NCBI GenBank assembly: GCA_947302895.1
Contig: CAMYWU010000002.1
Coordinates: 1-24,204 of the forward strand
Length of the DNA stretch: 24,204 nt
Source: an uncultured Clostridia bacterium
GTDB taxonomy: Bacteria > Bacillota > Clostridia > Oscillospirales > Acutalibacteraceae
Reading direction: 5' to 3'
In this document: piece by piece, positions 1 to 6,435 of the stretch
Layout: every line of letters begins with the position of its first letter
How positions within the stretch are numbered: the first letter of the stretch is position 1
Notes under the pieces: model-generated
The model's input: the letters and a program-made list of their open reading frames with translations, nothing else
What the model was told of the DNA's origin: nothing
The model's database searches: none
Translations under genes and position numbers: made by a program

Positions 1-22
1 AGCAATTAATAGCTGCAACGCA

Positions 23-50
23 CACGAGCCACGAGCCACGGACCACGAAA
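23..50. repeat. Heptad tandem repeat tract H1
   Basis: Four consecutive 7-mers are visible: CACGAGC, CACGAGC, CACGGAC, CACGAAA. The tract ends where the ribU-end hairpin begins. It belongs to the same family as the tracts at 8451-8485, 20163-20183, 22141-22168 and 22650-22684. Function is unknown. Confidence 0.75.
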
Positions 51-88
51 TTGTGATTTGCGGGGCAACGCCCCGTCAAATCACAATT
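49..88. repeat. Inverted repeat across the ribU stop codon
   Basis: Outer arms 49-60 and 77-88 are perfect complements (12 bp). Inside them CGGGGC (61-66) pairs with GCCCCG (70-75) around an AAC loop. The ribU stop codon (81-83, minus strand) and its last codon lie within the right arm, so one arm is coding sequence. No T-run follows on the minus strand, so this is not a classical intrinsic terminator; it may protect the 3' end of the mRNA or simply be a repeat remnant. A 7-bp tandem repeat abuts its left edge. Confidence 0.8.
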
Positions 89-680
89 TATCCTTTCCGT
101 GAAGGATGGGGGAAAGCGGTTTATATATAAGCATTGAAATTAATACGCATAGCAAGCCCTTAACAAGAGTAAAGGGAACGTTGAATATCAAAAGCGCTTC
201 TTCAATGGATTTTACGCCCGGAAGAATTGCCTGATACATTCCGAGAACAGCCGCCTTATCCATAAAATTATAATAGAAAGGATAAACAACAAAGAGATTT
301 GAAGGGAAGCTTATTACCGCCATACTAACCGAACCGATTATTCCGCCCAGTAAAGCGCCCTTTTTACTATTGTATTTTTTATATACAACGCCTGCAACAA
401 AGGTGAAAACAGCGCCGAGAATAAAGTTTGAAAGCTCGCCGATATATCCGCTCTGGCTAACAGCCATATGAATAAGGTTTTTAACAAGCTCAATAATTAT
501 TCCTGCAACGGGTCCGTATGCAAATGCGCCGAGAAGCGCAGGCAAATCAGAAAAATCAAGCTTGATAAAGCTCGGAACAATGAAGGCAAGCGGAAATTCA
601 AGATACTGCAAAGCAATTGCAGCCGCTGAAAGCATTCCGCAGCCTGCTAAAAGACGGGTTTTGGTTTTGGTTTTTGACAT
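81..680 (-). CDS. ribU: ECF transporter riboflavin-specific S component RibU
   Basis: A 199-residue, very hydrophobic protein with about six membrane segments, the normal size for an ECF S component. It binds riboflavin in the membrane and hands it to the shared EcfA/EcfA'/EcfT energising module, which is not encoded here. The RibU assignment rests on family-like sequence (the LDFSDLPALLGAFAYGP region near residues 41-57, and the ELVKN segment) and, more strongly, on the FMN riboswitch directly upstream in the same transcript. The ATG start at 680 is preceded by AGGAGG on the minus strand (about 690-695), which supports this start. Expression is expected to fall when FMN is abundant. The short basic N-terminus rich in Lys and Thr is unremarkable. 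Confidence in the ECF S fold is very high, and high for riboflavin specificity. Confidence 0.95.
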   Translation of the reverse strand: MSKTKTKTRLLAGCGMLSAAAIALQYLEFPLAFIVPSFIKLDFSDLPALLGAFAYGPVAGIIIELVKNLIHMAVSQSGYIGELSNFILGAVFTFVAGVVYKKYNSKKGALLGGIIGSVSMAVISFPSNLFVVYPFYYNFMDKAAVLGMYQAILPGVKSIEEALLIFNVPFTLVKGLLCVLISMLIYKPLSPILHGKDKL

Positions 681-710
681 AATATAATCCTCCTGATATG
701 GAAATACAAT

Positions 711-753
711 CCCTCAGTCTCTTCGAGACAGCTCCCTTTTGTAAAGGGAGCCA
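711..753. repeat. Two-hairpin intergenic repeat, copy A (ribU leader)
   Basis: Two adjacent hairpins: GTCTC (717-721) with GAGAC (725-729), then GCTCCCTTT (731-739) with AAAGGGAGC (743-751). A related unit occurs at 6373-6412 in the smtB-type leader. Here it sits between the riboswitch terminator and the ribU ribosome-binding site, so it is part of the mRNA leader. Confidence 0.7.
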
Positions 754-795
754 AAAAAGATTCTCACTTTGTTCGGTCAATTAATAATAGAGAAA

Positions 796-816
796 CCCCG
801 ACTGAAAAAGTCGGGG
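796..816 (-). terminator. Terminator of the FMN riboswitch expression platform
   Basis: CCCCGACT (796-803) pairs with AGTCGGGG (809-816) around a short loop. Read on the minus strand the hairpin is followed by a T-rich stretch. It lies just downstream of the aptamer and upstream of ribU, the expected place for FMN-induced premature termination. A second small hairpin (ATTGTTT with AAACAAT, 822-838) lies between aptamer and terminator. Confidence 0.75.
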
Positions 817-840
817 CGTTATTGTTTAAAAAACAATATG

Positions 841-1040
841 ATTTCTCTCATCCGGACTTAAGCCATTCTGGCTATTACCGTCGGTAACGGAATTTCACCG
901 TATCAATCCCATAATAAGGGAGTCGCAGACTGTACGCAATTTATCGGGTCGTCGAGGACGCCGACCCCTACAAGTCGGTCGGTCGCTTCGCTCCGTTTTA
1001 TTGCACTGCCGGTGGGGAATCGCACCCCGCCCCGAAATAT
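841..1040 (-). ncRNA. FMN riboswitch (RFN element) controlling ribU
   Basis: On the minus strand the conserved RFN landmarks occur in order: a GGGGCGGGGTG start, ATTCCCCACCGGCAGT, CTGCGACTCCC with a short variable stem, GGTGAAATTCCG, the ACCGACGGTAATAGCC segment and TCCGGATGAGAG. Closing P1 can form between ATTTC and GAAAT. It senses flavin mononucleotide and controls the downstream riboflavin transporter. It is about 200 nt, longer than usual, because a 69-nt extension (936-1004), closed by GCAAT/ATTGC, occupies the site of the facultative stem between P2 and the TCTGCGAC segment. That extension carries a REP-like hairpin. The core motifs look intact, so ligand binding is probably preserved. 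Confidence 0.95.
945..972. repeat. REP-like 28-nt hairpin unit inside the FMN riboswitch
   Basis: The unit has stem GGGTCG/CGACCC and ends in CCCCTACA on the + strand. It matches the two 28-nt units in the RAYT gene (14383-14410 and 14557-14584) at most positions. The RAYT copies have stem GGGACG/CGTCCC, so the A-to-T and T-to-A differences on the two arms keep the base pair. It is preceded (minus strand) by a GGAGCGAAGCGA module at 983-994. Confidence 0.75.
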
Positions 1041-1051
1041 TTTGTACTTTC

Positions 1052-1079
1052 ATTATAGCTCAGAAGTGCTTTTTGTCAA
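1052..1079 (-). promoter_or_regulatory. Sigma70-type promoter for riboswitch-ribU
   Basis: On the minus strand TTGACA (1079-1074), a 16-nt spacer and TATAAT (1057-1052). Predicted transcription start is near 1045, just before the aptamer, giving a leader of about 365 nt. Confidence 0.85.
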
Positions 1080-1169
1080 CAATCGCCTTACACATAACTA
1101 AAAGTGTAAAGCAAATTAGAAAAATTTATACAAAATATGCGACTTAAGTCTACCAAATTGCCCGAAAAT

Positions 1170-1198
1170 TTGACAAAGCGAATAAAATCTGTTATAAA
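1170..1198 (+). promoter_or_regulatory. Promoter for the secreted FN3 protein
   Basis: TTGACA (1170-1175), a 17-nt spacer and TATAAA (1193-1198). The predicted start is near 1205, so the leader is short and starts with a possible GTTAC/GTAAC hairpin (1206-1221). Confidence 0.75.
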
Positions 1199-1213
1199 CG
1201 TCAAGGTTACAAA

Positions 1214-2368
1214 TTGGTAACAATACATTACAAAGGAGTAATTATTATAAGTATCAGAGTTAAAGCAATATCTGTTATTCTTTCTGTTCTCTTTGTTTTT
1301 GCAGGCGCAACATATGCTTTTGCTGAAGAACCGAATGTATATTCCCAGGGCAATTCAAGCCAGTTATCAGCAGTAACAAAAACGAGCTTCAAGAAGGCTT
1401 CGGTTATAGAGCTTCTGCCGAGCAGCAACATGGAAATAATGGCAAAGGATATAACAGACAGCAGTGTGGTTTTAAGCTGGGAAAGTAATAATAGTTATAT
1501 CGGTTATAAGGTTTGCGTTTTTAATGTTTTCAAAAATGATTGGGATGAATATACTCAAACAACAGGAAACAGCGTTAAAATAAGCAATCTTTCAGCAGAA
1601 ACTAATTATCGTTTTTGCGTATTAAACTATTTAACAAACGAGGTTCTTGGCGCAGTTAAGGTTAAAACAGCTCTTAAAAAGCCCGAGCTTAAGGTTATGG
1701 ATAAAACCTCAAAGAGCATAACTCTTTCCCTTGGCTCACATTCAAATAACGAAAAAGTTATTATCTACAGAAAGCAGGGCAACGGAGCATTTAAGAAGAT
1801 TGCCGAGGTTGCAGGAAAATCAACCTATACCGATAAGAATCTTAAAGGCAAAACCGCATACAGCTATAAAGCAAAAACAATCACCAAAAACAACGGAGAA
1901 ACCGGCGACAGCGGTTTTTCCTCAACAGTAAAAACAAAAACTCTGCTTTCAATGGGACTTCCCTCTGTAAGCGGAAAAACAAAAACCTATGCATATTATA
2001 CTGCGGTAACAGCCAAGGGCTCTCCCCAGTATAAGCTTCTTCGCTCCGGCAAGTGCACAACAGATAAGGAAACAGGTATCAGAATGTATGATGGCTGCTA
2101 CTGCGTTGCGCTTGGCTCGTTCTACGGAACAAAAATCGGAACAAAATATAAAATAACCTTCTCAAACGGAAAAACAATCAAGGTTATTCTTTGCGATCAG
2201 AAGGCAAATCGCCATACCGATTCTAATCATCAGTATGCTGTAAACAATAGCGATATTGTTGAATTCTATGTTCAGAAAAACAAGATTCCGAAGGGAATCA
2301 GGGGCGATTACGGCAGACTTTCAAAGTTTTCCGGAAGCGTAGTTTCTATAGAAAAATATGTAGACTAA
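1214..2368 (+). CDS. Secreted protein with two fibronectin type III domains and a C-terminal beta domain
   Basis: The protein has a signal peptide (hydrophobic core VISVILSVLFVFAGA-like, cleavage probably after TYAFA), two FN3-like domains (roughly residues 75-150 and 155-245, each with the SSVVLSW or SITLSL strand and a TNYRF or TAYSYKA strand) and a C-terminal domain of about 130 residues (250-384) with a TGIRMYDGCYCVALGSFYG segment. That domain has the look of a small beta-barrel surface module, but I do not recognise a named family. Role: exported or surface protein, function unknown. The start is doubtful. The only canonical start is TTG at 1214, about 9 nt from the predicted transcription start and without an SD site. 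A good SD (AAAGGAG, 1232-1238) lies inside the frame and points at ATT 1244 or ATA 1247. Starting there gives a tidy signal peptide. A strong terminator follows. Confidence 0.85.
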   Translation: MVTIHYKGVIIISIRVKAISVILSVLFVFAGATYAFAEEPNVYSQGNSSQLSAVTKTSFKKASVIELLPSSNMEIMAKDITDSSVVLSWESNNSYIGYKVCVFNVFKNDWDEYTQTTGNSVKISNLSAETNYRFCVLNYLTNEVLGAVKVKTALKKPELKVMDKTSKSITLSLGSHSNNEKVIIYRKQGNGAFKKIAEVAGKSTYTDKNLKGKTAYSYKAKTITKNNGETGDSGFSSTVKTKTLLSMGLPSVSGKTKTYAYYTAVTAKGSPQYKLLRSGKCTTDKETGIRMYDGCYCVALGSFYGTKIGTKYKITFSNGKTIKVILCDQKANRHTDSNHQYAVNNSDIVEFYVQKNKIPKGIRGDYGRLSKFSGSVVSIEKYVD

Positions 2369-2392
2369 AAAAGGCTGAAATTCAGCCTTTTT
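2369..2392 (+). terminator. Intrinsic terminator after the FN3 protein gene
   Basis: AAAAGGCTGA-type stem with its complement TCAGCCTTTT, followed by a run of T residues, directly after the stop codon at 2366-2368. Confidence 0.85.
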
Positions 2393-2424
2393 TTGTTGTT
2401 TGGGTTGTCTTTTGACCGGTGCAG

Positions 2425-2454
2425 TTGTTATTTTTTGTTGATAAATTATATAAT
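2425..2454 (+). promoter_or_regulatory. Probable promoter for the sulfatase locus
   Basis: TTGTTA (2425-2430), an 18-nt spacer and TATAAT (2449-2454), about 45 nt upstream of the ATG at 2498. The -35 is a weak match. Confidence 0.5.
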
Positions 2455-2497
2455 ATGTAATATAATCATTTTAACAGATTTGCAAAGGGGTAAAAAT

Positions 2498-2833
2498 ATG
2501 TATATTGTTTTAGCAACGGTTTCGGCTGTTATATTTTCGGCGATTGAAATCTTTTTTATTAAAAAAGAAAAGGTTGCAAAAAAGGGAATACTGATTTTTT
2601 TAAGAAATCTGCTGCTTGTTGATTTTCTTTCTCTCGGGGCTGCAAAATACATATTAAAGCCCGAGCATTTTTTGAAATCCGATGGCAGCACAGCAAAGGA
2701 TTTTATCATATTCTTTGTTGTTTCGCTTCTTATAGCTGCGGCGCTCGAAGGGATTTATGCAATATCGGATAGGATTTTAACCTATGATAAAGAAAAAAGT
2801 AAAAAGGTCGCTGTTGCAGTTAAAATGTTTTAA
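2498..2833 (+). CDS. N-terminal membrane part of an LTA-synthase/MdoB-like phosphoglycerol transferase (frameshifted)
   Basis: A 111-residue product with three membrane segments (about residues 2-21, 28-50 and 68-92). The ATG at 2498 has a good SD, AAAGGGG at 2484-2490, and is preferred over any upstream start. The reading frame stops at 2831-2833, only 11 nt before the ATG of the next frame, which continues with more membrane helices and a sulfatase domain. One extra T in the TTTT run at 2828-2831 would join the two frames into one protein of about 611 residues, close to the usual length of this family (B. subtilis and S. aureus LtaS are about 650). I read this as the 5' part of one broken, or wrongly sequenced, gene rather than a separate small gene. 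Confidence 0.75.
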   Translation: MYIVLATVSAVIFSAIEIFFIKKEKVAKKGILIFLRNLLLVDFLSLGAAKYILKPEHFLKSDGSTAKDFIIFFVVSLLIAAALEGIYAISDRILTYDKEKSKKVAVAVKMF

Positions 2834-2844
2834 GCGATCCAAAT

Positions 2845-4332
2845 ATGGCTTCAATTATTTCAACTCTTTTGTTTTTCTTTGGCTGTGTTTTGTTTTTTGC
2901 AACTATCTGGACGGGCGATACCTTCGGAAAGCTGACGGGCGACCAGATTGTTGTTAATATGCTTTCCCCTGCATCAGGATCGGATACAAGCACATATATA
3001 ACCGTTGCCGAAGGACCTGTTTTCAGTACACTTCTGTTTACAACGCTTTTTGTTTTCTTCGATTTCAAAAAGTTTTCACTGATTATCAAAGGAAAAACCC
3101 TGTTCAGCGAAAAAGCCAAAAGAATTCTTTGTTTAATTCTTTCTATAGCTGTTCTCGCAGGCGGTTTTTGCTACGGATATAAGGAATGTACGCTTTTTAA
3201 AATATATAACGGCTATCTTGTTGAATCCGATACAATTGATAATCTTTATGCTAACCCGAAAGAGACTGAAATAAAATTCCCCGAGCAGAAAAGAAACCTC
3301 ATACATATTTATCTTGAATCACTTGAAAACAGCTATTTTTCAAAAGAGCTCGGCGGTTTTATGGATATGAATTTAATGCCCGAGCTTGAAAAGCTTTCCT
3401 ATCAGGGCGTTGTTTTCTCAAATAACGATGGCTTTTTCGGCGGTCCGCTTGAAGGAACGGGAACCTCGTGGTCCTGCGCTTCAATGATTAACCAGACAAC
3501 GGGACTTCCGATGAAAATGCCTGCCAAGGTTGATAGCTATATGAACGAGGAAGGCTTCCTTCCCGGCGCATATACCTTAACCGACCTGCTGAACGATGAG
3601 GGCTACGAGCAAACCGTTATGTTTGGCGCAGACGCTTCCTTCGGAGGACTTAAAACCTACTACACAACCCACGGCGGCGTTAAGGTGTTTGATTATTCCT
3701 ACGCTAAGGAAAACGGTTATATTCCCGAGGATTACCGTGTTTGGTGGGATGATGATAAGCTCTATGAGTTTGCAAAGGAAGAGATAACAAGACTTTATGA
3801 AACGGGCAAGCCGTTTAATTTCACAATGGAAACTGCCGATACCCATATGCCAAACGGATATCTCAGCGAAAACGCAGAAACTCCGTATGACAACCAATAT
3901 GCAAATGTTATTGCATACAGCACCTCGCAGGCATCTGAGTTTATAAAGTGGATAATGGCTCAGCCGTTTTATGAAAACACAACAATTGTTATAATCGGCG
4001 ACCATATCAGTATGGAAACAAATTTCTTTGAGCATTACGGCTTTACAGAGGATTATCTCAGAACGCAGTATAACTGCATAATCAATCCTGCAAGCAGCGT
4101 TTCAAATCCTGCCGAAAGCGCAACACGAAACAGAAAGTGGAGCAATTGGGATTATTTCCCAACAATTCTTGCGGCAATGGGATGTGAGATTGAGGGCGAA
4201 CGCCTCGGTGTCGGAACAAATCTTTTCAGCGGCAAACAAACGGTATTTGAAGAGTATGGCGTAGACCATATTAATAAAGAGTTTGAAAAGAAGAGCGCTC
4301 TTTATAATAATGAGATTTTTCAAGTAAAATAA
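2845..4332 (+). CDS. LTA-synthase/MdoB-like phosphoglycerol transferase (sulfatase fold), catalytic part
   Basis: The 495-residue product begins with three membrane helices (about residues 2-22, 55-72 and 88-108) followed by an extracellular alkaline-phosphatase-superfamily domain. Visible family features are LIHIYLESLEN (metal-binding Glu), the GTGTSWSCASMINQTTGLPM segment resembling MdoB around the catalytic Thr, TADTHMPNG, and IVIIGDHIS (metal-binding Asp-His). Such enzymes move glycerol-1-phosphate from phosphatidylglycerol to an acceptor outside the membrane, making polyglycerolphosphate or decorating glycans. The ATG at 2845 has no recognisable SD, which fits the view that this frame is normally translated as a continuation of 2498-2833. 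If the frameshift is real, the protein would be poorly made or truncated. The true substrate cannot be told from sequence. Confidence 0.9.
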   Translation: MASIISTLLFFFGCVLFFATIWTGDTFGKLTGDQIVVNMLSPASGSDTSTYITVAEGPVFSTLLFTTLFVFFDFKKFSLIIKGKTLFSEKAKRILCLILSIAVLAGGFCYGYKECTLFKIYNGYLVESDTIDNLYANPKETEIKFPEQKRNLIHIYLESLENSYFSKELGGFMDMNLMPELEKLSYQGVVFSNNDGFFGGPLEGTGTSWSCASMINQTTGLPMKMPAKVDSYMNEEGFLPGAYTLTDLLNDEGYEQTVMFGADASFGGLKTYYTTHGGVKVFDYSYAKENGYIPEDYRVWWDDDKLYEFAKEEITRLYETGKPFNFTMETADTHMPNGYLSENAETPYDNQYANVIAYSTSQASEFIKWIMAQPFYENTTIVIIGDHISMETNFFEHYGFTEDYLRTQYNCIINPASSVSNPAESATRNRKWSNWDYFPTILAAMGCEIEGERLGVGTNLFSGKQTVFEEYGVDHINKEFEKKSALYNNEIFQVK

Positions 4333-4348
4333 ATACAGAAATATGCAA

Positions 4349-4377
4349 AAAAACGGGCGGAAATCCGCCCGTTTTTT
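4349..4377. terminator. Bidirectional terminator between convergent genes
   Basis: AAACGGGCGG (4351-4360) and CCGCCCGTTT (4365-4374) form a GC-rich stem with A-rich sequence on the left and T-rich on the right. It can end both the sulfatase transcript (+) and the metallophosphoesterase transcript (-). Confidence 0.85.
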
Positions 4378-4389
4378 ATATCATTTTAA

Positions 4390-5670
4390 TTATTCATCCT
4401 TTTTTAAGGGACTTACTGTTGTTCCCTTTATTTCCGACATATCGTGTTCAAGGTCAACGGTTTCCTTCTTGTTTATCGGAGTGTATTTATCCTGATAATA
4501 GTTTTCGCCGTAGTTTTCAAAGCTGCCGTCTGGATGAACGGTGATAATTGTGCAGCCCCTCTGTAGACCGAAGTCTTCAATACCGCTGTATGCAAGATAA
4601 TCTATCGAATAGCCGTATGTCAGGCGAACGCCCTTGTAATCAACGGAAAGGTTGTTTAAATGGTCATGGCCGAAGAAGGCTCCCTGTGTGTTGTTTTCCT
4701 GGAAGGCTTCAAAAATACCGTAGTTTTTATTACCCGAGCAGATTAAATCATCGCCCTCGCCGATTTTGCCGTAAACAAGCTTAACATTCTTTGTATCTTT
4801 ATATCCTGCGTCTTTATATTCCTCGAAAGCGTCCTTCATCTCAACGGGAGGAATGTGGAAAAATGCAAGGGATTTCGGAGTTTCTCCGCCGTTGCTGTCT
4901 GTAAGCGCAGAAACCTGTTTTGTATACCACTTAACCTGGTCCTCGTGGATGCAGTCGTATTTCCAGAAGATACCAAGAAGATCGCCGTTTGTATATGAAT
5001 GAGAGTCAAACATAAACAGACTTTCGGTTATTTTGCCCTCGCTGTTTTTGATGTTTATAATATAGTTTCCGCTGCCGCTTACGTTTTCGTTGCCGGACAT
5101 AAACAGGCAGTGGGGATATTTTTCTCTGTTTTCATATATTTTTGCTATGGCATTTCTTGAATAATAGGAATAAGCCTCAGTATCGTGGTTTCCGAAGGTC
5201 AAACACCAGTAAACGCCGAGCTTTTCCATAAGCCTTGCAAACATAATTGCGCTGTGGCGGTTATTGAAGGTTCCTGCCGAATAGGGAACGGGGAAGGCAA
5301 TATCTCCCGTAACAATAACCAAATCGGGCTTTTCCTCGGTTATCATTGCAGCAACGGCATTAAGCGCCTTGTTATCGTTTTCTACGGACAGCATACCTGC
5401 GCCGAGATGAATATCCGTCAGCTGCATAATTTTGAAGTCCTCATCGGTTGTGAAGGTGAAGTTTTCATCATCTCCGATTTCGGGAACAAGCTTGTTTTCA
5501 TAAACAACCTCTTCAACCTTGTCCTCAATAAAATCGTTGTTTTTCGTGAGAGAAACAGCGTTTATTATTGCAATAACTCCCGTCAGTGCAACAAGCGCAA
5601 AAATAAACCAGAACAGGAATTCGCGAAATTTTCTTTTTTTACGTTTTTTGGATCTTGTGGTTTCAGTCAT
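4390..5670 (-). CDS. Membrane-anchored calcineurin-like metallophosphoesterase
   Basis: A 426-residue protein with a very basic N-terminus (residues 6-15), one membrane segment (about 17-40) and an extracytoplasmic metallophosphoesterase domain. The five metal-site motifs are present: D86-x-H88 in LTDIHLG, GD at 122-123 in VTGDIAF, GNHD at 160-163, the His of FFHIPP, and GHDH in AFFGHDHLNNLS. This is the DCR2/purple-acid-phosphatase-like branch. It should hydrolyse phosphomonoesters or diesters outside the membrane; the substrate is unknown. The ATG at 5670 follows GAGGTGGA on the minus strand. The C-terminal tail after about residue 400 is polar and of low complexity. It is divergent from the YetF-type gene and shares a symmetric promoter region with it. 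Confidence 0.93.
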   Translation of the reverse strand: MTETTRSKKRKKRKFREFLFWFIFALVALTGVIAIINAVSLTKNNDFIEDKVEEVVYENKLVPEIGDDENFTFTTDEDFKIMQLTDIHLGAGMLSVENDNKALNAVAAMITEEKPDLVIVTGDIAFPVPYSAGTFNNRHSAIMFARLMEKLGVYWCLTFGNHDTEAYSYYSRNAIAKIYENREKYPHCLFMSGNENVSGSGNYIINIKNSEGKITESLFMFDSHSYTNGDLLGIFWKYDCIHEDQVKWYTKQVSALTDSNGGETPKSLAFFHIPPVEMKDAFEEYKDAGYKDTKNVKLVYGKIGEGDDLICSGNKNYGIFEAFQENNTQGAFFGHDHLNNLSVDYKGVRLTYGYSIDYLAYSGIEDFGLQRGCTIITVHPDGSFENYGENYYQDKYTPINKKETVDLEHDMSEIKGTTVSPLKKDE

Positions 5671-5703
5671 AGTCCACCTCTTAAAAATTAATATTATAAA
5701 TAG

Positions 5704-5756
5704 TTATAATGTTTCAATTTGAAAACATTATAACATATTACTACTGTTTTTTTCAA
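5704..5756 (-). promoter_or_regulatory. Symmetric promoter/operator region upstream of the metallophosphoesterase
   Basis: On the minus strand TTGAAA (5756-5751), an 18-nt spacer and TATAAT (5732-5727) lie upstream of the ATG at 5670. The -10 is part of a dyad: TTATAATGTTT (5704-5714) and its perfect complement (5723-5733) separated by 8 nt. The left arm also carries a + strand TATAAT, so the dyad could be an operator or paired divergent -10 elements. Confidence 0.6.
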
Positions 5757-5801
5757 ATAATATTTTTCAAAAATAAGAGAATAATAAAACGGGTGAAAAT
5801 A

Positions 5802-6290
5802 ATGATTGTTTTTTATATACTTTTAACCTCTGTTTTAACCGCCGCCGCAGTTGTTTTGCTCCAAAAGCTTTTTAATCTGCGAAGAAAAACTATTGTTCTT
5901 ATGCGTGAAAACGAAATAGATGAAAATGCGCTTAAAAAAGCAAGGCTCAGCATAGGCGAGCTTATGAGCGCCGCAAGACAGGCAGGATATTTTAATCTTG
6001 GCGATATTGATACTGCAATTCTTGAAGCAAGCGGAAATATAAGCTTTCTTCCTATGCCTATGAAGAGAACTCTTAATCCGAAGGATTTCAATTTTGCGCC
6101 GATAAGAGAGGGTATACCGAAAACCGTTATCAAAAACGGAAGAATAATTGAAAGCAACCTTAAAGCTTCAGGTATTTCAAAGCAAGCGTTGCTTGAGCTT
6201 CTGGCGCAAAGGGGCGAAAGAGAGGAAAATATTTTTCTTGCAACGGTAAATGAAGCGGGAAGGGTTGATTTTTTTGTTCGCCGTGCTTGA
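5802..6290 (+). CDS. Short YetF/DUF421-type membrane protein
   Basis: A 162-residue protein with one N-terminal membrane helix (about residues 2-20). It is followed by the two half-repeats typical of the cytoplasmic YetF/DUF421 C-terminal domain: first IDENALKKARLSIGELMSAA with DIDTAILEASGNISFLP, then VIKNGRIIESNLK with LLELLAQRG and a final FLATVNEAGRVDFFV. YetF proteins usually carry about three membrane helices and about 220-290 residues; this one has only one. Function of the family is poorly known; some members act in spore germination or envelope physiology. The ATG at 5802 follows GGGTG about 8 nt upstream. The promoter of the next gene overlaps its stop codon. Confidence 0.8.
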   Translation: MIVFYILLTSVLTAAAVVLLQKLFNLRRKTIVLMRENEIDENALKKARLSIGELMSAARQAGYFNLGDIDTAILEASGNISFLPMPMKRTLNPKDFNFAPIREGIPKTVIKNGRIIESNLKASGISKQALLELLAQRGEREENIFLATVNEAGRVDFFVRRA

Positions 6291-6315
6291 CAAAGCAGGA
6301 TAAAAGAAATATAAT
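6287..6315 (+). promoter_or_regulatory. Consensus promoter of the metal-response operon
   Basis: TTGACA (6287-6292), a 17-nt spacer and TATAAT (6310-6315), a perfect sigma70 consensus. The -35 overlaps the stop codon of the YetF-type gene. An inverted-repeat operator follows at once. Confidence 0.9.
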
Positions 6316-6318
6316 CCT

Positions 6319-6358
6319 CATATGTTTGGTATGTTCATATGTTTGGTTCAAACATATG
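6319..6358 (+). promoter_or_regulatory. Probable ArsR/SmtB operator
   Basis: CATATGTTTG at 6336-6345 and its exact complement CAAACATATG at 6349-6358, separated by GTT, form a perfect 10-bp dyad. A further direct copy of CATATGTTTG is at 6319-6328, next to the predicted transcription start. Position over the start region fits repression by the downstream ArsR-family protein. AT-rich dyads with ATATG/CATAT are typical of SmtB/CzrA operators. Confidence 0.75.
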
Positions 6359-6372
6359 AAAAAACAATTCTT

Positions 6373-6412
6373 CAGGCTGCATTGCAGCCTGCTCCCTTTA
6401 CACAAGGGAGCC
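6373..6412. repeat. Two-hairpin intergenic repeat, copy B (metal operon leader)
   Basis: CAGGCTGC (6373-6380) pairs with GCAGCCTG (6384-6391), followed directly by CTCCCTT (6392-6398) with AAGGGAG (6404-6410). The second hairpin has the same stem as copy A at 731-751. It lies between the operator and the SD of the repressor gene. Confidence 0.7.
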
Positions 6413-6435
6413 GAATAAGCCAGGAGATTACATAT

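Noticed and set aside
598..780. Open frame on the minus strand upstream of ribU
   Set aside because: It overlaps the start of ribU and the two-hairpin repeat, has no SD, and the translated repeat explains its composition.
2822..2836. Programmed -1 frameshift joining the sulfatase halves
   Set aside because: There is no X-XXY-YYZ slippery heptamer in the correct frame and no clear downstream stimulatory structure; a one-base indel is simpler.
3577..4035. Long open frame on the minus strand inside the sulfatase gene
   Set aside because: It is antisense to conserved catalytic motifs, has a Cys-rich composition typical of shadow frames and no SD.
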